A stretch of DNA of 62,253 bases, from NCBI RefSeq assembly GCF_021462825.1, contig NZ_JAKEEB010000037.1, positions 1 to 62,253 on the forward strand, written 5' to 3'. This document shows positions 27,107 through 34,882 of the stretch, in pieces. The notes below the pieces were generated by a model. It was not told the origin of the DNA. It made no database searches and worked only from the letters and a program-made list of their open reading frames with translations. Positions within the stretch are counted from its first letter, which is position 1, and each line of letters starts with the position of its first letter. A program made the position numbers and the translations under genes. Source of the DNA: Streptomyces glomeratus (GTDB lineage: Bacteria; Actinomycetota; Actinomycetes; Streptomycetales; Streptomycetaceae).

Positions 27107-27571
27107 TTGGCGAACAGGCCGGAGGTGAAGCGCTGCGGGCGGTGCGGCGAGTTCAAGCCGCACGCAGCCTTCGCCGTCGGGAGGGCCGCTCCCGACGGCT
27201 TGCGGCACCACTGCCGTGCATGCGGGGCTGAATCGGATCTCAGGCGTCGGCGGACCCATGGGCAGGACGGTTCCGCTGCCTGGAGCTGTGCCGCAAGGCC
27301 ACAAGAGCACGGCCTCACCGAAGCCGAACATGACCAGCCGATCGCCTCCCGGGGAGGTGCCTGCCGTGTCCGTCCGGTGACGCCGGCGACCCAGGTTGAT
27401 CACTGTCATGAGACGGGTAGGGTCCGTGGCGTACTGTGCTTCAACTGCAATTCCGGCCTCGGCCTGTTGGGGGACGCCCCCGAAGCGATATACCGAGCTG
27501 CCGACTACCTGGAAGGAAACGCGTGGAAGCCAACCCTCGTAGCACCGGGCGTCTACCGGCCGCCTTCCTGA
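27107..27571 (+). CDS. Endonuclease VII-like (HNH) protein overlapping prcB
   Basis: About 154 residues. An N-terminal zinc-ribbon-like part has C10xxC13 and C36xxC39. The C-terminal half, 'VDHCHETGRVRGVLCFNCNSGLGLLGD', is the signature of the recombination endonuclease VII/HNH family (D98-H-C-H101, C111xxC114). The usual first zinc knuckle of this domain ('CAICG') is degraded to 'CRVRP', so zinc binding and nuclease activity are doubtful. Start is uncertain: TTG 27107 has GAGGG upstream; GTG 27089 is possible. Its last 49 bases overlap prcB in another frame, so the two are likely translationally coupled. A gene of this type occupies the same place in other Streptomyces as far as I recall (SCO1645). 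Confidence 0.8.
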   Translation: MANRPEVKRCGRCGEFKPHAAFAVGRAAPDGLRHHCRACGAESDLRRRRTHGQDGSAAWSCAARPQEHGLTEAEHDQPIASRGGACRVRPVTPATQVDHCHETGRVRGVLCFNCNSGLGLLGDAPEAIYRAADYLEGNAWKPTLVAPGVYRPPS

Positions 27572-28368
27572 CGCCTGGCTCGTCGTCCTTCATGGACTTC
27601 CTCGCCGAGCACCAGCCCGAGCTGCTGCCCGGCAAGCGCCAGCTGCCGCCGACCCAGGGTGTGATCGCCGCCCCGCACGGCACGACGATCGTGGCCACGA
27701 CGTTCCCGGGGGGCGTCGTGCTCGCGGGTGACCGTCGCGCGACCATGGGGAATGTGATCGCCCAGCGGGACATCGAAAAGGTCTTCCCGGCGGACGAGTA
27801 CTCCGCGGTGGGGATCGCCGGCACGGCCGGTCTCGCCGTGGAGATGGTGAAGCTGTTCCAGCTGGAGCTGGAGCACTTCGAGAAGGTCGAGGGTGCGCAG
27901 CTGTCCCTGGAGGGCAAGGCCAACCGCCTGTCGACCATGATCCGTTCCAACCTCGGCATGGCGATGCAGGGCCTGGCCGTGGTCCCGCTCTTCGCCGGCT
28001 ACGACGTGGACCGGGACAAGGGCCGTATCTTCTCGTACGACGTGACGGGCGGCCGCTCCGAGGAGCACGGCTACGCGGCCACGGGCTCCGGCTCGATCTT
28101 CGCGCGGGGGGCCCTGAAGAAGCTCTTCCGTGAGGATCTGACCGAGGAGCAGGCCACGACCCTGGTGGTCCAGGCCCTGTATGACGCGGCAGACGACGAC
28201 TCGGCGACCGGTGGTCCCGATGTCGCCCGCCGGATCTATCCGGTCGTCACCGTGATCACCGAGGACGGTTTCCGCCGGCTGACCGAGGACGAGGCGGGTG
28301 AGATCGCCCGGGCGATCCTGCAGCGTCGGCTCGAGCAGCCGGACGGTCCGAAGGCCGCCCTGCTCTGA
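27523..28368 (+). CDS. prcB: Proteasome beta subunit
   Basis: The catalytic subunit of the 20S core particle, forming the two inner seven-membered rings. The 281-residue precursor has a 53-residue propeptide ending 'APHG' that is removed autocatalytically to expose the nucleophile Thr54 ('TTIVATTFPGGVVLAGDRRAT'). Asp and Lys of the active site follow in 'AGDRRAT' and 'RDIEKVFP'. GTG 27523 (VEANPRSTGRLP) is the start by comparison with the known Streptomyces protein, with AAGGA upstream. The start lies inside the preceding endonuclease VII-like gene. It is followed at 61 bases by prcA. Confidence 0.97.
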   Translation: MEANPRSTGRLPAAFLTPGSSSFMDFLAEHQPELLPGKRQLPPTQGVIAAPHGTTIVATTFPGGVVLAGDRRATMGNVIAQRDIEKVFPADEYSAVGIAGTAGLAVEMVKLFQLELEHFEKVEGAQLSLEGKANRLSTMIRSNLGMAMQGLAVVPLFAGYDVDRDKGRIFSYDVTGGRSEEHGYAATGSGSIFARGALKKLFREDLTEEQATTLVVQALYDAADDDSATGGPDVARRIYPVVTVITEDGFRRLTEDEAGEIARAILQRRLEQPDGPKAALL

Positions 28369-28429
28369 CGCCGGTCCCGGCTGTTATCAAGGTGATCGAG
28401 TGACTTCGACAGAAAGGGACGGATAACCG

Positions 28430-29188
28430 GTGTCGACGCCGTTCTATGTCTCCCCCCAGCAGGCCATGGCCGACCGGGCGGAGTACGCCCGCAAGGGCAT
28501 CGCGCGCGGCCGCAGTCTGGTCGTGATGCAGTACGCCGACGGCATCGTGTTCGTCGGTGAGAACCCGTCCCGTGCACTGCACAAGTTCAGTGAGATCTAC
28601 GACCGGATCGGTTTCGCGGCGGCCGGCAAGTACAACGAGTACGAGAATCTCCGCATCGGCGGCGTCCGCTATGCCGATCTGCGGGGTTACACCTACGACC
28701 GGGACGATGTGACCGCGCGCGGTCTGGCGAACGTGTACGCCCAGACGCTGGGCACGATCTTCTCGAGTGCGGCGGAGAAGCCGTACGAGGTGGAGCTGGT
28801 GGTCGCCGAGGTGGGGGAGACCCCGGAGGGCGACCAGATCTACCGTCTGCCGCATGACGGGTCGATCGTGGACGAGCACGGCTCGGTGGCGGTGGGCGGC
28901 AATGCGGAGCAGATCAGCAGTTTTCTCGATCAGCGCCATCGGGACGGGATGACCCTGGCGGAGGCGCTGAAGCTGGCGGTGCAGGCGCTGTCCCGGGACA
29001 CGAACGGCAGTGAGCGGGAGATTCCCGCGGAGCGCCTGGAGGTCGCGGTGCTGGACCGTACGCGTCCGCAGCAGCGGAAGTTCAGGCGGATCGTGGGCCG
29101 TCAGCTGTCGCGGTTGCTTCAGGCGGACGGTGCGTCGACCGCCGCGGAGGCGGAGGCCGAGTCCGCGGAGGGTGAGGACGAGGAGTGA
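28430..29188 (+). CDS. prcA: Proteasome alpha subunit
   Basis: Forms the outer rings that gate entry into the proteasome and dock the ARC ATPase. The 252 residues begin with the alpha-type N-terminal region 'MSTPFYVSPQQAMADRAEYARKGIARGRS' and lack a catalytic Thr. 'AAAGKYNEYENLRIGGVRYADLRGYTYDRDDVTARGLANVYAQTLG' is the conserved core. The C-terminal 30 residues are acidic and Ala-rich, as in other actinobacteria. GTG start at 28430. It is the last gene of the pup-prcBA operon and is followed by a strong hairpin. Confidence 0.97.
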   Translation: MSTPFYVSPQQAMADRAEYARKGIARGRSLVVMQYADGIVFVGENPSRALHKFSEIYDRIGFAAAGKYNEYENLRIGGVRYADLRGYTYDRDDVTARGLANVYAQTLGTIFSSAAEKPYEVELVVAEVGETPEGDQIYRLPHDGSIVDEHGSVAVGGNAEQISSFLDQRHRDGMTLAEALKLAVQALSRDTNGSEREIPAERLEVAVLDRTRPQQRKFRRIVGRQLSRLLQADGASTAAEAEAESAEGEDEE

Positions 29189-29234
29189 CGGCGCGTCGCG
29201 CTCCGCGAGGTGCGTGACGTCGTTCGGGTGCATT

Positions 29235-29272
29235 GCCGCGTGCCCCGGCCTTTTCGGGCCGGGGCACGCGGC
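29235..29272 (+). terminator. Terminator of the pup-prcBA operon
   Basis: CCGCGTGCCCCGGCC and GGCCGGGGCACGCGG form a perfect 15-bp stem (16 with a flanking G-C) around a TTTTCG loop, 47 bases after the prcA stop and facing the convergent LacI-type gene. Confidence 0.85.
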
Positions 29273-29308
29273 GTTGTGTGTGGGGGGCACGCGGCGTTGT
29301 GTGTGGGG
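29263..29308. repeat. 23-bp tandem duplication over the terminator arm
   Basis: The 23 bases at 29263-29285 are repeated exactly at 29286-29308. The unit begins GGCACGCGG, the outer part of the terminator's 3' arm, so the second copy offers an alternative pairing partner. Confidence 0.8.
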
Positions 29309-29331
29309 GGCGGGAGGCCGGTGGTGACGTG

Positions 29332-30366
29332 TCAGGCGCCGGGGGGCGCCGTGGAGCCCCGTACGACGAGTTGGACGGGGATGTCGCCCTGCTCCGGCGG
29401 GTGGCCCTCCAGGACGGCGAGGAGGGCTTGCATGCCTCGTTCGCCGAAGAGTTCCGCGTCGAGGCGGACGGTGGTGAGCTCGGGGTCGAGGGCGGTGGCG
29501 AGGGCGAGGTCGTCGAGGCCGGTGACGGAGAGGTCGTCGGGGATGCGCAGGCCGAGGCGGCGGGCGGCCTTGTAGGCGCCGGCGGCGAGTTTGTCGTCGT
29601 CGCAGACCAGGGCGGTGGGGCGGGGGCCGGGTGCGGCGAGGGCGGTTTCGGCGGCGGTGAGGGCGTCCTCGATGGAGATGGGTGCGCGGGTGGTGCGCAG
29701 GGTGGTGCCGGGGGTTTCGGCGAGGCGTGCGGCGAGTTCCCGTTCCCGTATGCGGAAGGTCCATGAGGGGACGTCCGCGGCGAGATGGAGGAAGCGGCGG
29801 TGGCCGAGGGCGAGAAGGTGGTCGGCCACTTGGCGTACGCCGTCGGCGATGTCGAGGTTGACGGTCGCGGCGCCGAGGCTGCCGTGGGGGTCGCTGTCGA
29901 GCATGACGAGGGGGAGCTGGTCGCCGTGGATGGCGGTGAGCGCGTCGGCGGCCATGGAGGAGGCGATCACACCGTCGAGGGCCGCCTGGGCGGAGTGGAA
30001 GGGGTCTCTGGCGGGGCCGATGCCTTCGGGGGAGGGGTAGAGGACGACGCCGAAACCGTGCCGGGCGGCGACGCGGGCGGCGCCGGTGTAGACGCCGGCG
30101 AAGAACTCGGTGGTCAGGGCGGGGACGACGAGGAGGACGGTGCGGGTCCGGCCGAGACGGAGGTTGCGTGCGGCGAGGTTGGGCCGATAGCCGAGTTCGC
30201 GGGCGGCCTGGCGTACGCGTTCGGCGGTGGCCGCCGAGACGCGTCCGCGCCATTTGTCGCCGAGGACCAGGGAGACGGCGGCCTGGGAGACTCCGGCGGC
30301 CTGGGCGACATCGCGGCTGGTGGGTCGCGCGTTACCTGGTGCCACCGTGGGGGCCTGCTCTTTCAT
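29332..30366 (-). CDS. LacI-family transcriptional regulator
   Basis: A 344-residue repressor-type protein. The N-terminal helix-turn-helix is 'TSRDVAQAAGVSQAAVSLVLGDKWRGRVSAATAERVRQAARELGYRPN' (about 15-62), with the hinge helix 'NLAARNL'. A periplasmic-binding-protein-like sensor domain follows ('VVPALTTEFFAGVYTGAARVAARHGF', 'LVMLDSDPHGS', 'ALVCDDDKLAAGAYKAARRLG'). The ATG at 30366 is preferred over the longer frame because the next residues lead into the helix-turn-helix. It is divergent from the MFS gene, and two TACGTA-centred sites between them are probable operators, so it likely controls that transporter and itself. Confidence 0.92.
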   Translation of the reverse strand: MKEQAPTVAPGNARPTSRDVAQAAGVSQAAVSLVLGDKWRGRVSAATAERVRQAARELGYRPNLAARNLRLGRTRTVLLVVPALTTEFFAGVYTGAARVAARHGFGVVLYPSPEGIGPARDPFHSAQAALDGVIASSMAADALTAIHGDQLPLVMLDSDPHGSLGAATVNLDIADGVRQVADHLLALGHRRFLHLAADVPSWTFRIRERELAARLAETPGTTLRTTRAPISIEDALTAAETALAAPGPRPTALVCDDDKLAAGAYKAARRLGLRIPDDLSVTGLDDLALATALDPELTTVRLDAELFGERGMQALLAVLEGHPPEQGDIPVQLVVRGSTAPPGA

Positions 30367-30415
30367 CTTCGTCCGGGCTGTCTGGGCTGTCTGGACTCGT
30401 GGACAGCGCACATGG

Positions 30416-30448
30416 TACGTATGGCAGACGACGTTATACGTAAAACGT
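30416..30448. promoter_or_regulatory. Paired TACGTA operators between lacI-type and MFS genes
   Basis: TACGTA occurs at 30416-30421 and again at 30437-30442, 21 bp (two helix turns) apart. The second is the centre of ACGTTATACGTAAAACGT (30431-30448), an 18-bp palindrome with one mismatched pair. LacI-family operators characteristically have a central CG. Confidence 0.55.
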
Positions 30449-30473
30449 GAGTGCGACGGCGAGAGGGCGCGGG

Positions 30474-31733
30474 ATGGCCGCGGGTTATCTGGAGATCCTG
30501 AGGGCGAAGCACGCGGCGCGACTGCTCGTCGGGACGCTCGTGGGCCGGCTGCCGAACGCCACCGCGGCGATCGCGGTGGTGCTCTTCGTACGCGCCCAGG
30601 GCGGTACCTACAGCCTCGCGGGCGCGCTCGCCGCGGTCTACGGGGTGGCGAACGCCGCGGGGCAGCCGCTGCTGGGCCGGCTGGTCGACCTGCACGGCCA
30701 GCCGCGCATCCAGCTGCCCGCGGCGCTGGTCTCGGCCCTCGCCATGACCGTGTTCGCCCTGACGGGCGTGGAGCCGCCGGTGGTGGCCTATGCCTCGATG
30801 GCGGTCGCAGGGCTGTTCACACCGCCTCTGGAGGGCGGTCTGCGGGCCCTGTGGCCGGTGGTGCTGCGCCGGGAGGAGCAGGTGCACACGGCGTACGCGA
30901 TGGATGCGGTGGCCCAGGAGGTGATGTTCACCGTCGGCCCGTTGCTGGTGACGCTGTGTGCGTCGGTGTGGTCGGCCCGGGTCGCGCTCGTCGTGCTCAG
31001 CGCCGTGGGGGTGCTGGGTGCGCTGTCGGTGGTGGTCTCGCCGCCGTCGCGCGCGTGGCGGTCGGCGCCGCGTGCTGCGCACTGGCTCGGTGCCCTGCGC
31101 TCGCCGGGGCTGCTGGCGCTGCTCGGCGCGTTTCTGTTCGTGGGGATCGCCCTCGGTTCCATCACGGTGGCGGCGGTGTCGTATGCCGACGGTCACGGCG
31201 GGGACGCGGTGTACGGGTGGCTGATGGCGGGGCTGGGGCTCGGCGCGCTCGTGGGCGGCACGGTGTACGGGGCGCGGCGGTGGCGCGGCGCGCCGGAGCT
31301 GCGCCTGCGTGTGCTGGTGGGGCTTCTGGCGGTGTGTTACCTGCCGCTGACGCTGGTGCCCGGTGCGGTGGCGATGGTCCTGCTGACGGCGCTGGCGGGG
31401 GTCTTTCTCGCGCCGTGCATCGCCTGCGCGTTCATCATCGTGGACCGGCATGCGCCGAGGGGCACGGTCACGGAGGCGTTCTCGTGGCTGGTGACGACGT
31501 TCACGGTGGGTGCGTCGGTCGGCACGGGCGTGGCCGGGCCGGTGGTGCAGGCGGGTGGTGCCCTGTGGGGCTTCGCGGTGCCGGGTGCGGCGGGGGCGGT
31601 GTCGTTGCTGGTCCTGCTGGCCTCCGGGCGGGTCCTCGCAGCTCCCCCGGAGGGTGCGGTGGTTGCGTCTTCATCGGAAAATGATCCGAACCGTGCCGTC
31701 GAACCCCGTTTCAGCTCGGAGGATCGGGCGTAA
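30474..31733 (+). CDS. MFS transporter
   Basis: A 419-residue integral membrane transporter with about twelve hydrophobic segments. The loop 'GQPLLGRLVDLHGQPRIQ' after helix 2 corresponds to the MFS motif A. 'DAVAQEVMFTVGPLLVTL' resembles the conserved motif of drug/sugar efflux members. The start is ambiguous: GTG 30447 is in frame but sits inside the palindromic operator, whereas ATG 30474 has GAGAGGG at six bases and directly precedes the first helix. Expression is probably controlled by the adjacent LacI-type protein. The solute is unknown. This pair is inserted between prcA and pafA. Confidence 0.85.
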   Translation: MAAGYLEILRAKHAARLLVGTLVGRLPNATAAIAVVLFVRAQGGTYSLAGALAAVYGVANAAGQPLLGRLVDLHGQPRIQLPAALVSALAMTVFALTGVEPPVVAYASMAVAGLFTPPLEGGLRALWPVVLRREEQVHTAYAMDAVAQEVMFTVGPLLVTLCASVWSARVALVVLSAVGVLGALSVVVSPPSRAWRSAPRAAHWLGALRSPGLLALLGAFLFVGIALGSITVAAVSYADGHGGDAVYGWLMAGLGLGALVGGTVYGARRWRGAPELRLRVLVGLLAVCYLPLTLVPGAVAMVLLTALAGVFLAPCIACAFIIVDRHAPRGTVTEAFSWLVTTFTVGASVGTGVAGPVVQAGGALWGFAVPGAAGAVSLLVLLASGRVLAAPPEGAVVASSSENDPNRAVEPRFSSEDRA

Positions 31734-31742
31734 TGTTCACTC

Positions 31743-33104
31743 ATGGACCGCCGCATTTTCGGGCTGGAGAACGAGTACGGCGTCACGTGCACGTTCAGGG
31801 GACAGCGCCGCCTGTCGCCTGACGAGGTGGCGCGGTACCTCTTCCGCCGTGTCGTGTCATGGGGCCGGAGCAGCAATGTCTTTCTGCGCAACGGCGCCCG
31901 TCTCTATCTCGACGTGGGCTCACATCCGGAATACGCAACACCCGAATGTGACAATGTGATCGAACTGGTCACCCACGACAAGGCCGGCGAGCGCATTCTC
32001 GAGGGACTGCTGGTCGACGCCGAACGCCGCCTGCACGAGGAGGGAATCGCGGGCGACGTCTACCTCTTCAAGAACAACACGGACTCGGCGGGCAACTCCT
32101 ATGGTTGCCATGAGAACTACCTGGTGGCGCGGCACGGGGAGTTCTCCCGGCTCGCGGACATCCTGATCCCCTTCCTGGTGACGCGGCAGCTGCTGTGCGG
32201 CGCCGGCAAGGTGCTGCAGACGCCGCGGGGCGCGGTGTACTGCGTGAGCCAGCGCGCCGAGCACATCTGGGAGGGCGTCAGCTCGGCGACCACACGTTCC
32301 AGGCCGATCATCAACACGCGGGACGAGCCGCACGCCGACGCCGAGCGCTACCGTCGTCTGCACGTGATCGTCGGCGACTCGAACATGTCCGAGACGACGA
32401 TGCTGCTGAAGGTCGGCGCGACGGACCTGGTGCTGCGCATGATCGAGGCGGGCACGGTGATGCGCGACCTCACCCTGGAGAATCCGATCCGGGCGATCCG
32501 CGAGGTCAGCCATGACATCACGGGCCGCCGCAAGGTGCGCCTGGCGAGCGGCCGTGAGGCGTCCGCCCTGGAGGTCCAGCGGGAGTACTACGAGAAGGCC
32601 GTGGACTTCTGCGAACGCCGCGGTATTCGTACGGGCACGGTCGAGCAGGTTCTGGAGCTGTGGGGCCGTACGCTCGACGCGATCGAGTCGGAGGATCTGG
32701 ACCGGATCGGTACCGAAATCGACTGGGTGATGAAGTACAAGCTCATCGAGCGGTACCGGGCGAAGCACAACATGACGATGTCGCATCCGCGGGTCGCCCA
32801 GATAGACCTCGCCTATCACGACATCCACCGTCGTCGCGGCCTGTACTACCTGCTGGAGAAGAAGGGGCAAGCCGCCCGGATCTGCAACGACTTGAAGATC
32901 TTCGAGGGCAAGTCGGTCCCGCCGCAGACCACTCGGGCCCGGCTGCGCGGCGACTTCATCCGGCGGGCGCAGGAACAGCGCCGTGATTTCACGGTCGACT
33001 GGGTGCACCTCAAGCTGAACGACCAGGCGCAGCGCACCGTGTTGTGCAAGGACCCGTTCCGCTCGGTGGACGACCGGGTGGAGAAGCTGATCGCGGGAAT
33101 GTGA
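31743..33104 (+). CDS. pafA: Pup-protein ligase
   Basis: Attaches the C-terminal glutamate of deamidated Pup to substrate lysines with ATP. The 453-residue enzyme shares the glutamine-synthetase-like fold with Dop. It has Mg-binding Glu9 in 'IFGLENEYGV', catalytic Asp57 in 'NGARLYLDVGSHPEYATPE', and 'LFKNNTDSAGNSYGCHENYLV' and 'RPIINTRDEPHADAERYRRLHVI'. It lacks the Dop-loop. The C-terminal domain ('RRDFTVDWVHLKLND...VLCKDPF') is typical of PafA. ATG 31743 lies nine bases after the MFS stop, so it may be cotranscribed with that gene as well as having its own promoter. Confidence 0.97.
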   Translation: MDRRIFGLENEYGVTCTFRGQRRLSPDEVARYLFRRVVSWGRSSNVFLRNGARLYLDVGSHPEYATPECDNVIELVTHDKAGERILEGLLVDAERRLHEEGIAGDVYLFKNNTDSAGNSYGCHENYLVARHGEFSRLADILIPFLVTRQLLCGAGKVLQTPRGAVYCVSQRAEHIWEGVSSATTRSRPIINTRDEPHADAERYRRLHVIVGDSNMSETTMLLKVGATDLVLRMIEAGTVMRDLTLENPIRAIREVSHDITGRRKVRLASGREASALEVQREYYEKAVDFCERRGIRTGTVEQVLELWGRTLDAIESEDLDRIGTEIDWVMKYKLIERYRAKHNMTMSHPRVAQIDLAYHDIHRRRGLYYLLEKKGQAARICNDLKIFEGKSVPPQTTRARLRGDFIRRAQEQRRDFTVDWVHLKLNDQAQRTVLCKDPFRSVDDRVEKLIAGM

Positions 33105-33233
33105 GCGACGCGTTCGGCCGTCGAGAGCCGGAACGCAACGCGGGGCGTCGTACGTTTGCCGTACGGCGCCCTTCGCACGCCGTAGAGTTGCGCGCACGCC
33201 AACCATCAAGATCGACCGATACGAGGCCCCATC

Positions 33234-34238
33234 GTGCGCCGACGCTCGTTGCTCCTAGCCGCCCTGCCCGCCGGACTGGTCACGCTCGCCGGATGCGGTG
33301 ACAACAAGTCAGGCAAGGGCAAGACCGGCACCAGTCCGTCCCCCTCGGCCTCGGCTCCGTCCGCCGCCCCGGCGCCGAAGATCGTCGAAGGGCCGCTGCC
33401 GGCGATCACTGCCGGGACCAGGTTCGGCGAGAAGCCGACCGTGGCCAAGGGCCCCGGCACCCCGTCCAAGGATCTGGCGGTCAAGACGGTGATCGCGGGC
33501 AGCGGCCCGACGGTCGCGGAGAACGACTACATCCAGGCGCACTACCTGGGCCAGATCTGGGACACGGCGAAGATCTTCGACAATTCGTACGACCGTAGGA
33601 CGCCGCTGGTCATCCAGCTCGCCCAGGGCGGCATCATCGACGGCTGGCGGTATGCGCTCCCGGGCCGCAAGGTGGGCAGCCGGGTGCTGATGGCCGTGCC
33701 TCCGACCTGGGGCTATGGCTCGCAGGGCAATTCGGAGGCGGGCATCAAGGGCACCGACACGCTGGTGTTCGTGGTGGACATCAAGAACACGTTCAACTCG
33801 AAGAGCTCGGCCAAGGGCAAGATCGTCCCGCAGAACGACGCAAAACTGCCGAAGGTCGGCACCAACACCGACGGCTCGGCACCGTCCATCGAGGTCCCCA
33901 AGGTGAAGCCCCCGACGGGGCTGGTCGCGGACTACGTGATCGAGGGGAGCGGCGAAGCGGTCGCGGCGGACAGCACCGTGCTGGTGCAGTACAAGGGTGT
34001 GCTCTGGGACACCGGCAAGGAGTTCGACTCCACCTACGGCCGTGGGCAGCTGACCTCCTTCTCCTTGCAGCAGGTCGTCAAGGGCTGGGCGCAGGGGCTC
34101 ACCGGCAAGAAGGTGGGCAGCCGGGTGCTCGTCGTCGTACCGCCGAAGCTGGGATACGGCGACAACCCGCCCCAGGGCAGCGGCATCAAGAAGGACTCCA
34201 CGCTGGTCTTCTCGGTGGACATCCTGGCGAAGATGTAA
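33234..34238 (+). CDS. Lipoprotein with two FKBP-type prolyl isomerase domains
   Basis: A 334-residue extracytoplasmic peptidyl-prolyl isomerase. The signal peptide MRRRSLLLAALPAGLVT ends in lipobox LAGC (Cys21). A Ser/Pro/Ala linker leads to two FKBP domains (about 85-190 and 225-334). The second is the better conserved ('VLVQYKGVLWDTGKEFDSTYGR', 'VVKGWAQGLTGKKVGSRVLVVVPPKLGYG'). It should fold or maintain exported proteins at the outer face of the membrane. GTG 33234 start. A single-domain cytoplasmic FKBP follows 71 bases downstream. Confidence 0.93.
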   Translation: MRRRSLLLAALPAGLVTLAGCGDNKSGKGKTGTSPSPSASAPSAAPAPKIVEGPLPAITAGTRFGEKPTVAKGPGTPSKDLAVKTVIAGSGPTVAENDYIQAHYLGQIWDTAKIFDNSYDRRTPLVIQLAQGGIIDGWRYALPGRKVGSRVLMAVPPTWGYGSQGNSEAGIKGTDTLVFVVDIKNTFNSKSSAKGKIVPQNDAKLPKVGTNTDGSAPSIEVPKVKPPTGLVADYVIEGSGEAVAADSTVLVQYKGVLWDTGKEFDSTYGRGQLTSFSLQQVVKGWAQGLTGKKVGSRVLVVVPPKLGYGDNPPQGSGIKKDSTLVFSVDILAKM

Positions 34239-34309
34239 ACCCTCGCGGCGATGTGAGAGTGTCGTTCTTGCCGCAATGGCCTCAACCCGAACAAGCAGGA
34301 GCTTTTGAC

Positions 34310-34681
34310 GTGAGCATCGAGAAGCCCGAGATCGACTTCCCGGGCGGCGAGCCCCCGGCCGACCTCGAGATCCAGGACATCTGGGAGGGCGACGGCCCGG
34401 AGGCCAAGGCCGGCGACACCGTCTCCGTCCACTACGTGGGCGTGGCTTTCTCCACCGGCGAGGAGTTCGACGCGTCCTGGAACCGGGGCGCCCCGCTGAA
34501 CTTCCAGCTCGGTGTCGGCCAGGTCATCAAGGGCTGGGACCAGGGTGTGCAGGGCATGAAGGTCGGCGGCCGCCGCCAGCTGATCATTCCTCCGCACCTG
34601 GCCTACGGCGACCGCGGTGCCGGTGCCCGTATCAAGCCCGGCGAGACGCTGATCTTCGTCTGCGACCTGGTCTCGGTCTGA
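34310..34681 (+). CDS. FKBP-type peptidyl-prolyl cis-trans isomerase
   Basis: A 123-residue minimal FKBP without a signal peptide, so cytoplasmic. Active-site elements are 'DTVSVHYVGVAFSTGEEFDASWNRG', 'GQVIKGWDQGVQGMKVGGRRQLIIPPHLAYGDRG' and the terminal 'LIFVCDLVSV' strand. GTG 34310 follows AGGAGC. Together with the preceding lipoprotein gene it forms a two-gene prolyl isomerase unit. A T-tailed terminator is found 100 bases downstream. Confidence 0.94.
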   Translation: MSIEKPEIDFPGGEPPADLEIQDIWEGDGPEAKAGDTVSVHYVGVAFSTGEEFDASWNRGAPLNFQLGVGQVIKGWDQGVQGMKVGGRRQLIIPPHLAYGDRGAGARIKPGETLIFVCDLVSV

Positions 34682-34781
34682 CCCGGACCCTGATCGCCCA
34701 CCCCGCCCGGAGGGCCCAGGTGCCCGGGACGGCCGGGAGTGGTGTGGTGGGGCGCCGTATGCGGTCGGAAGCGATCATCTT

Positions 34782-34818
34782 GCGCCCATGCCCGTGCGGG
34801 CATGGGCGCTCGGCTTTT
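34782..34818 (+). terminator. Terminator before pafB
   Basis: GCGCCCATGCCC and GGGCATGGGCGC form a perfect 12-bp stem with a GTGC loop. TCGGCTTTT follows directly, one of the few terminators here with a T-run. Confidence 0.85.
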
Positions 34819-34882
34819 GCCCTGCCCCGTGCGAGCGGTACGGTCGTCGGTCGTAAGCACCATAGGGAGGCGAAGGGCGTCG

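Noticed and set aside
116..29188. PAC2 protein as an assembly factor for the nearby proteasome
   Set aside because: PAC2-family membership alone does not support this. The gene is 26 kb away and the bacterial 20S core is not known to require it.
30447..30473. GTG 30447 as the start of the MFS gene
   Set aside because: It lies within the 18-bp palindrome and has no ribosome-binding site, while ATG 30474 has GAGAGGG at normal spacing.
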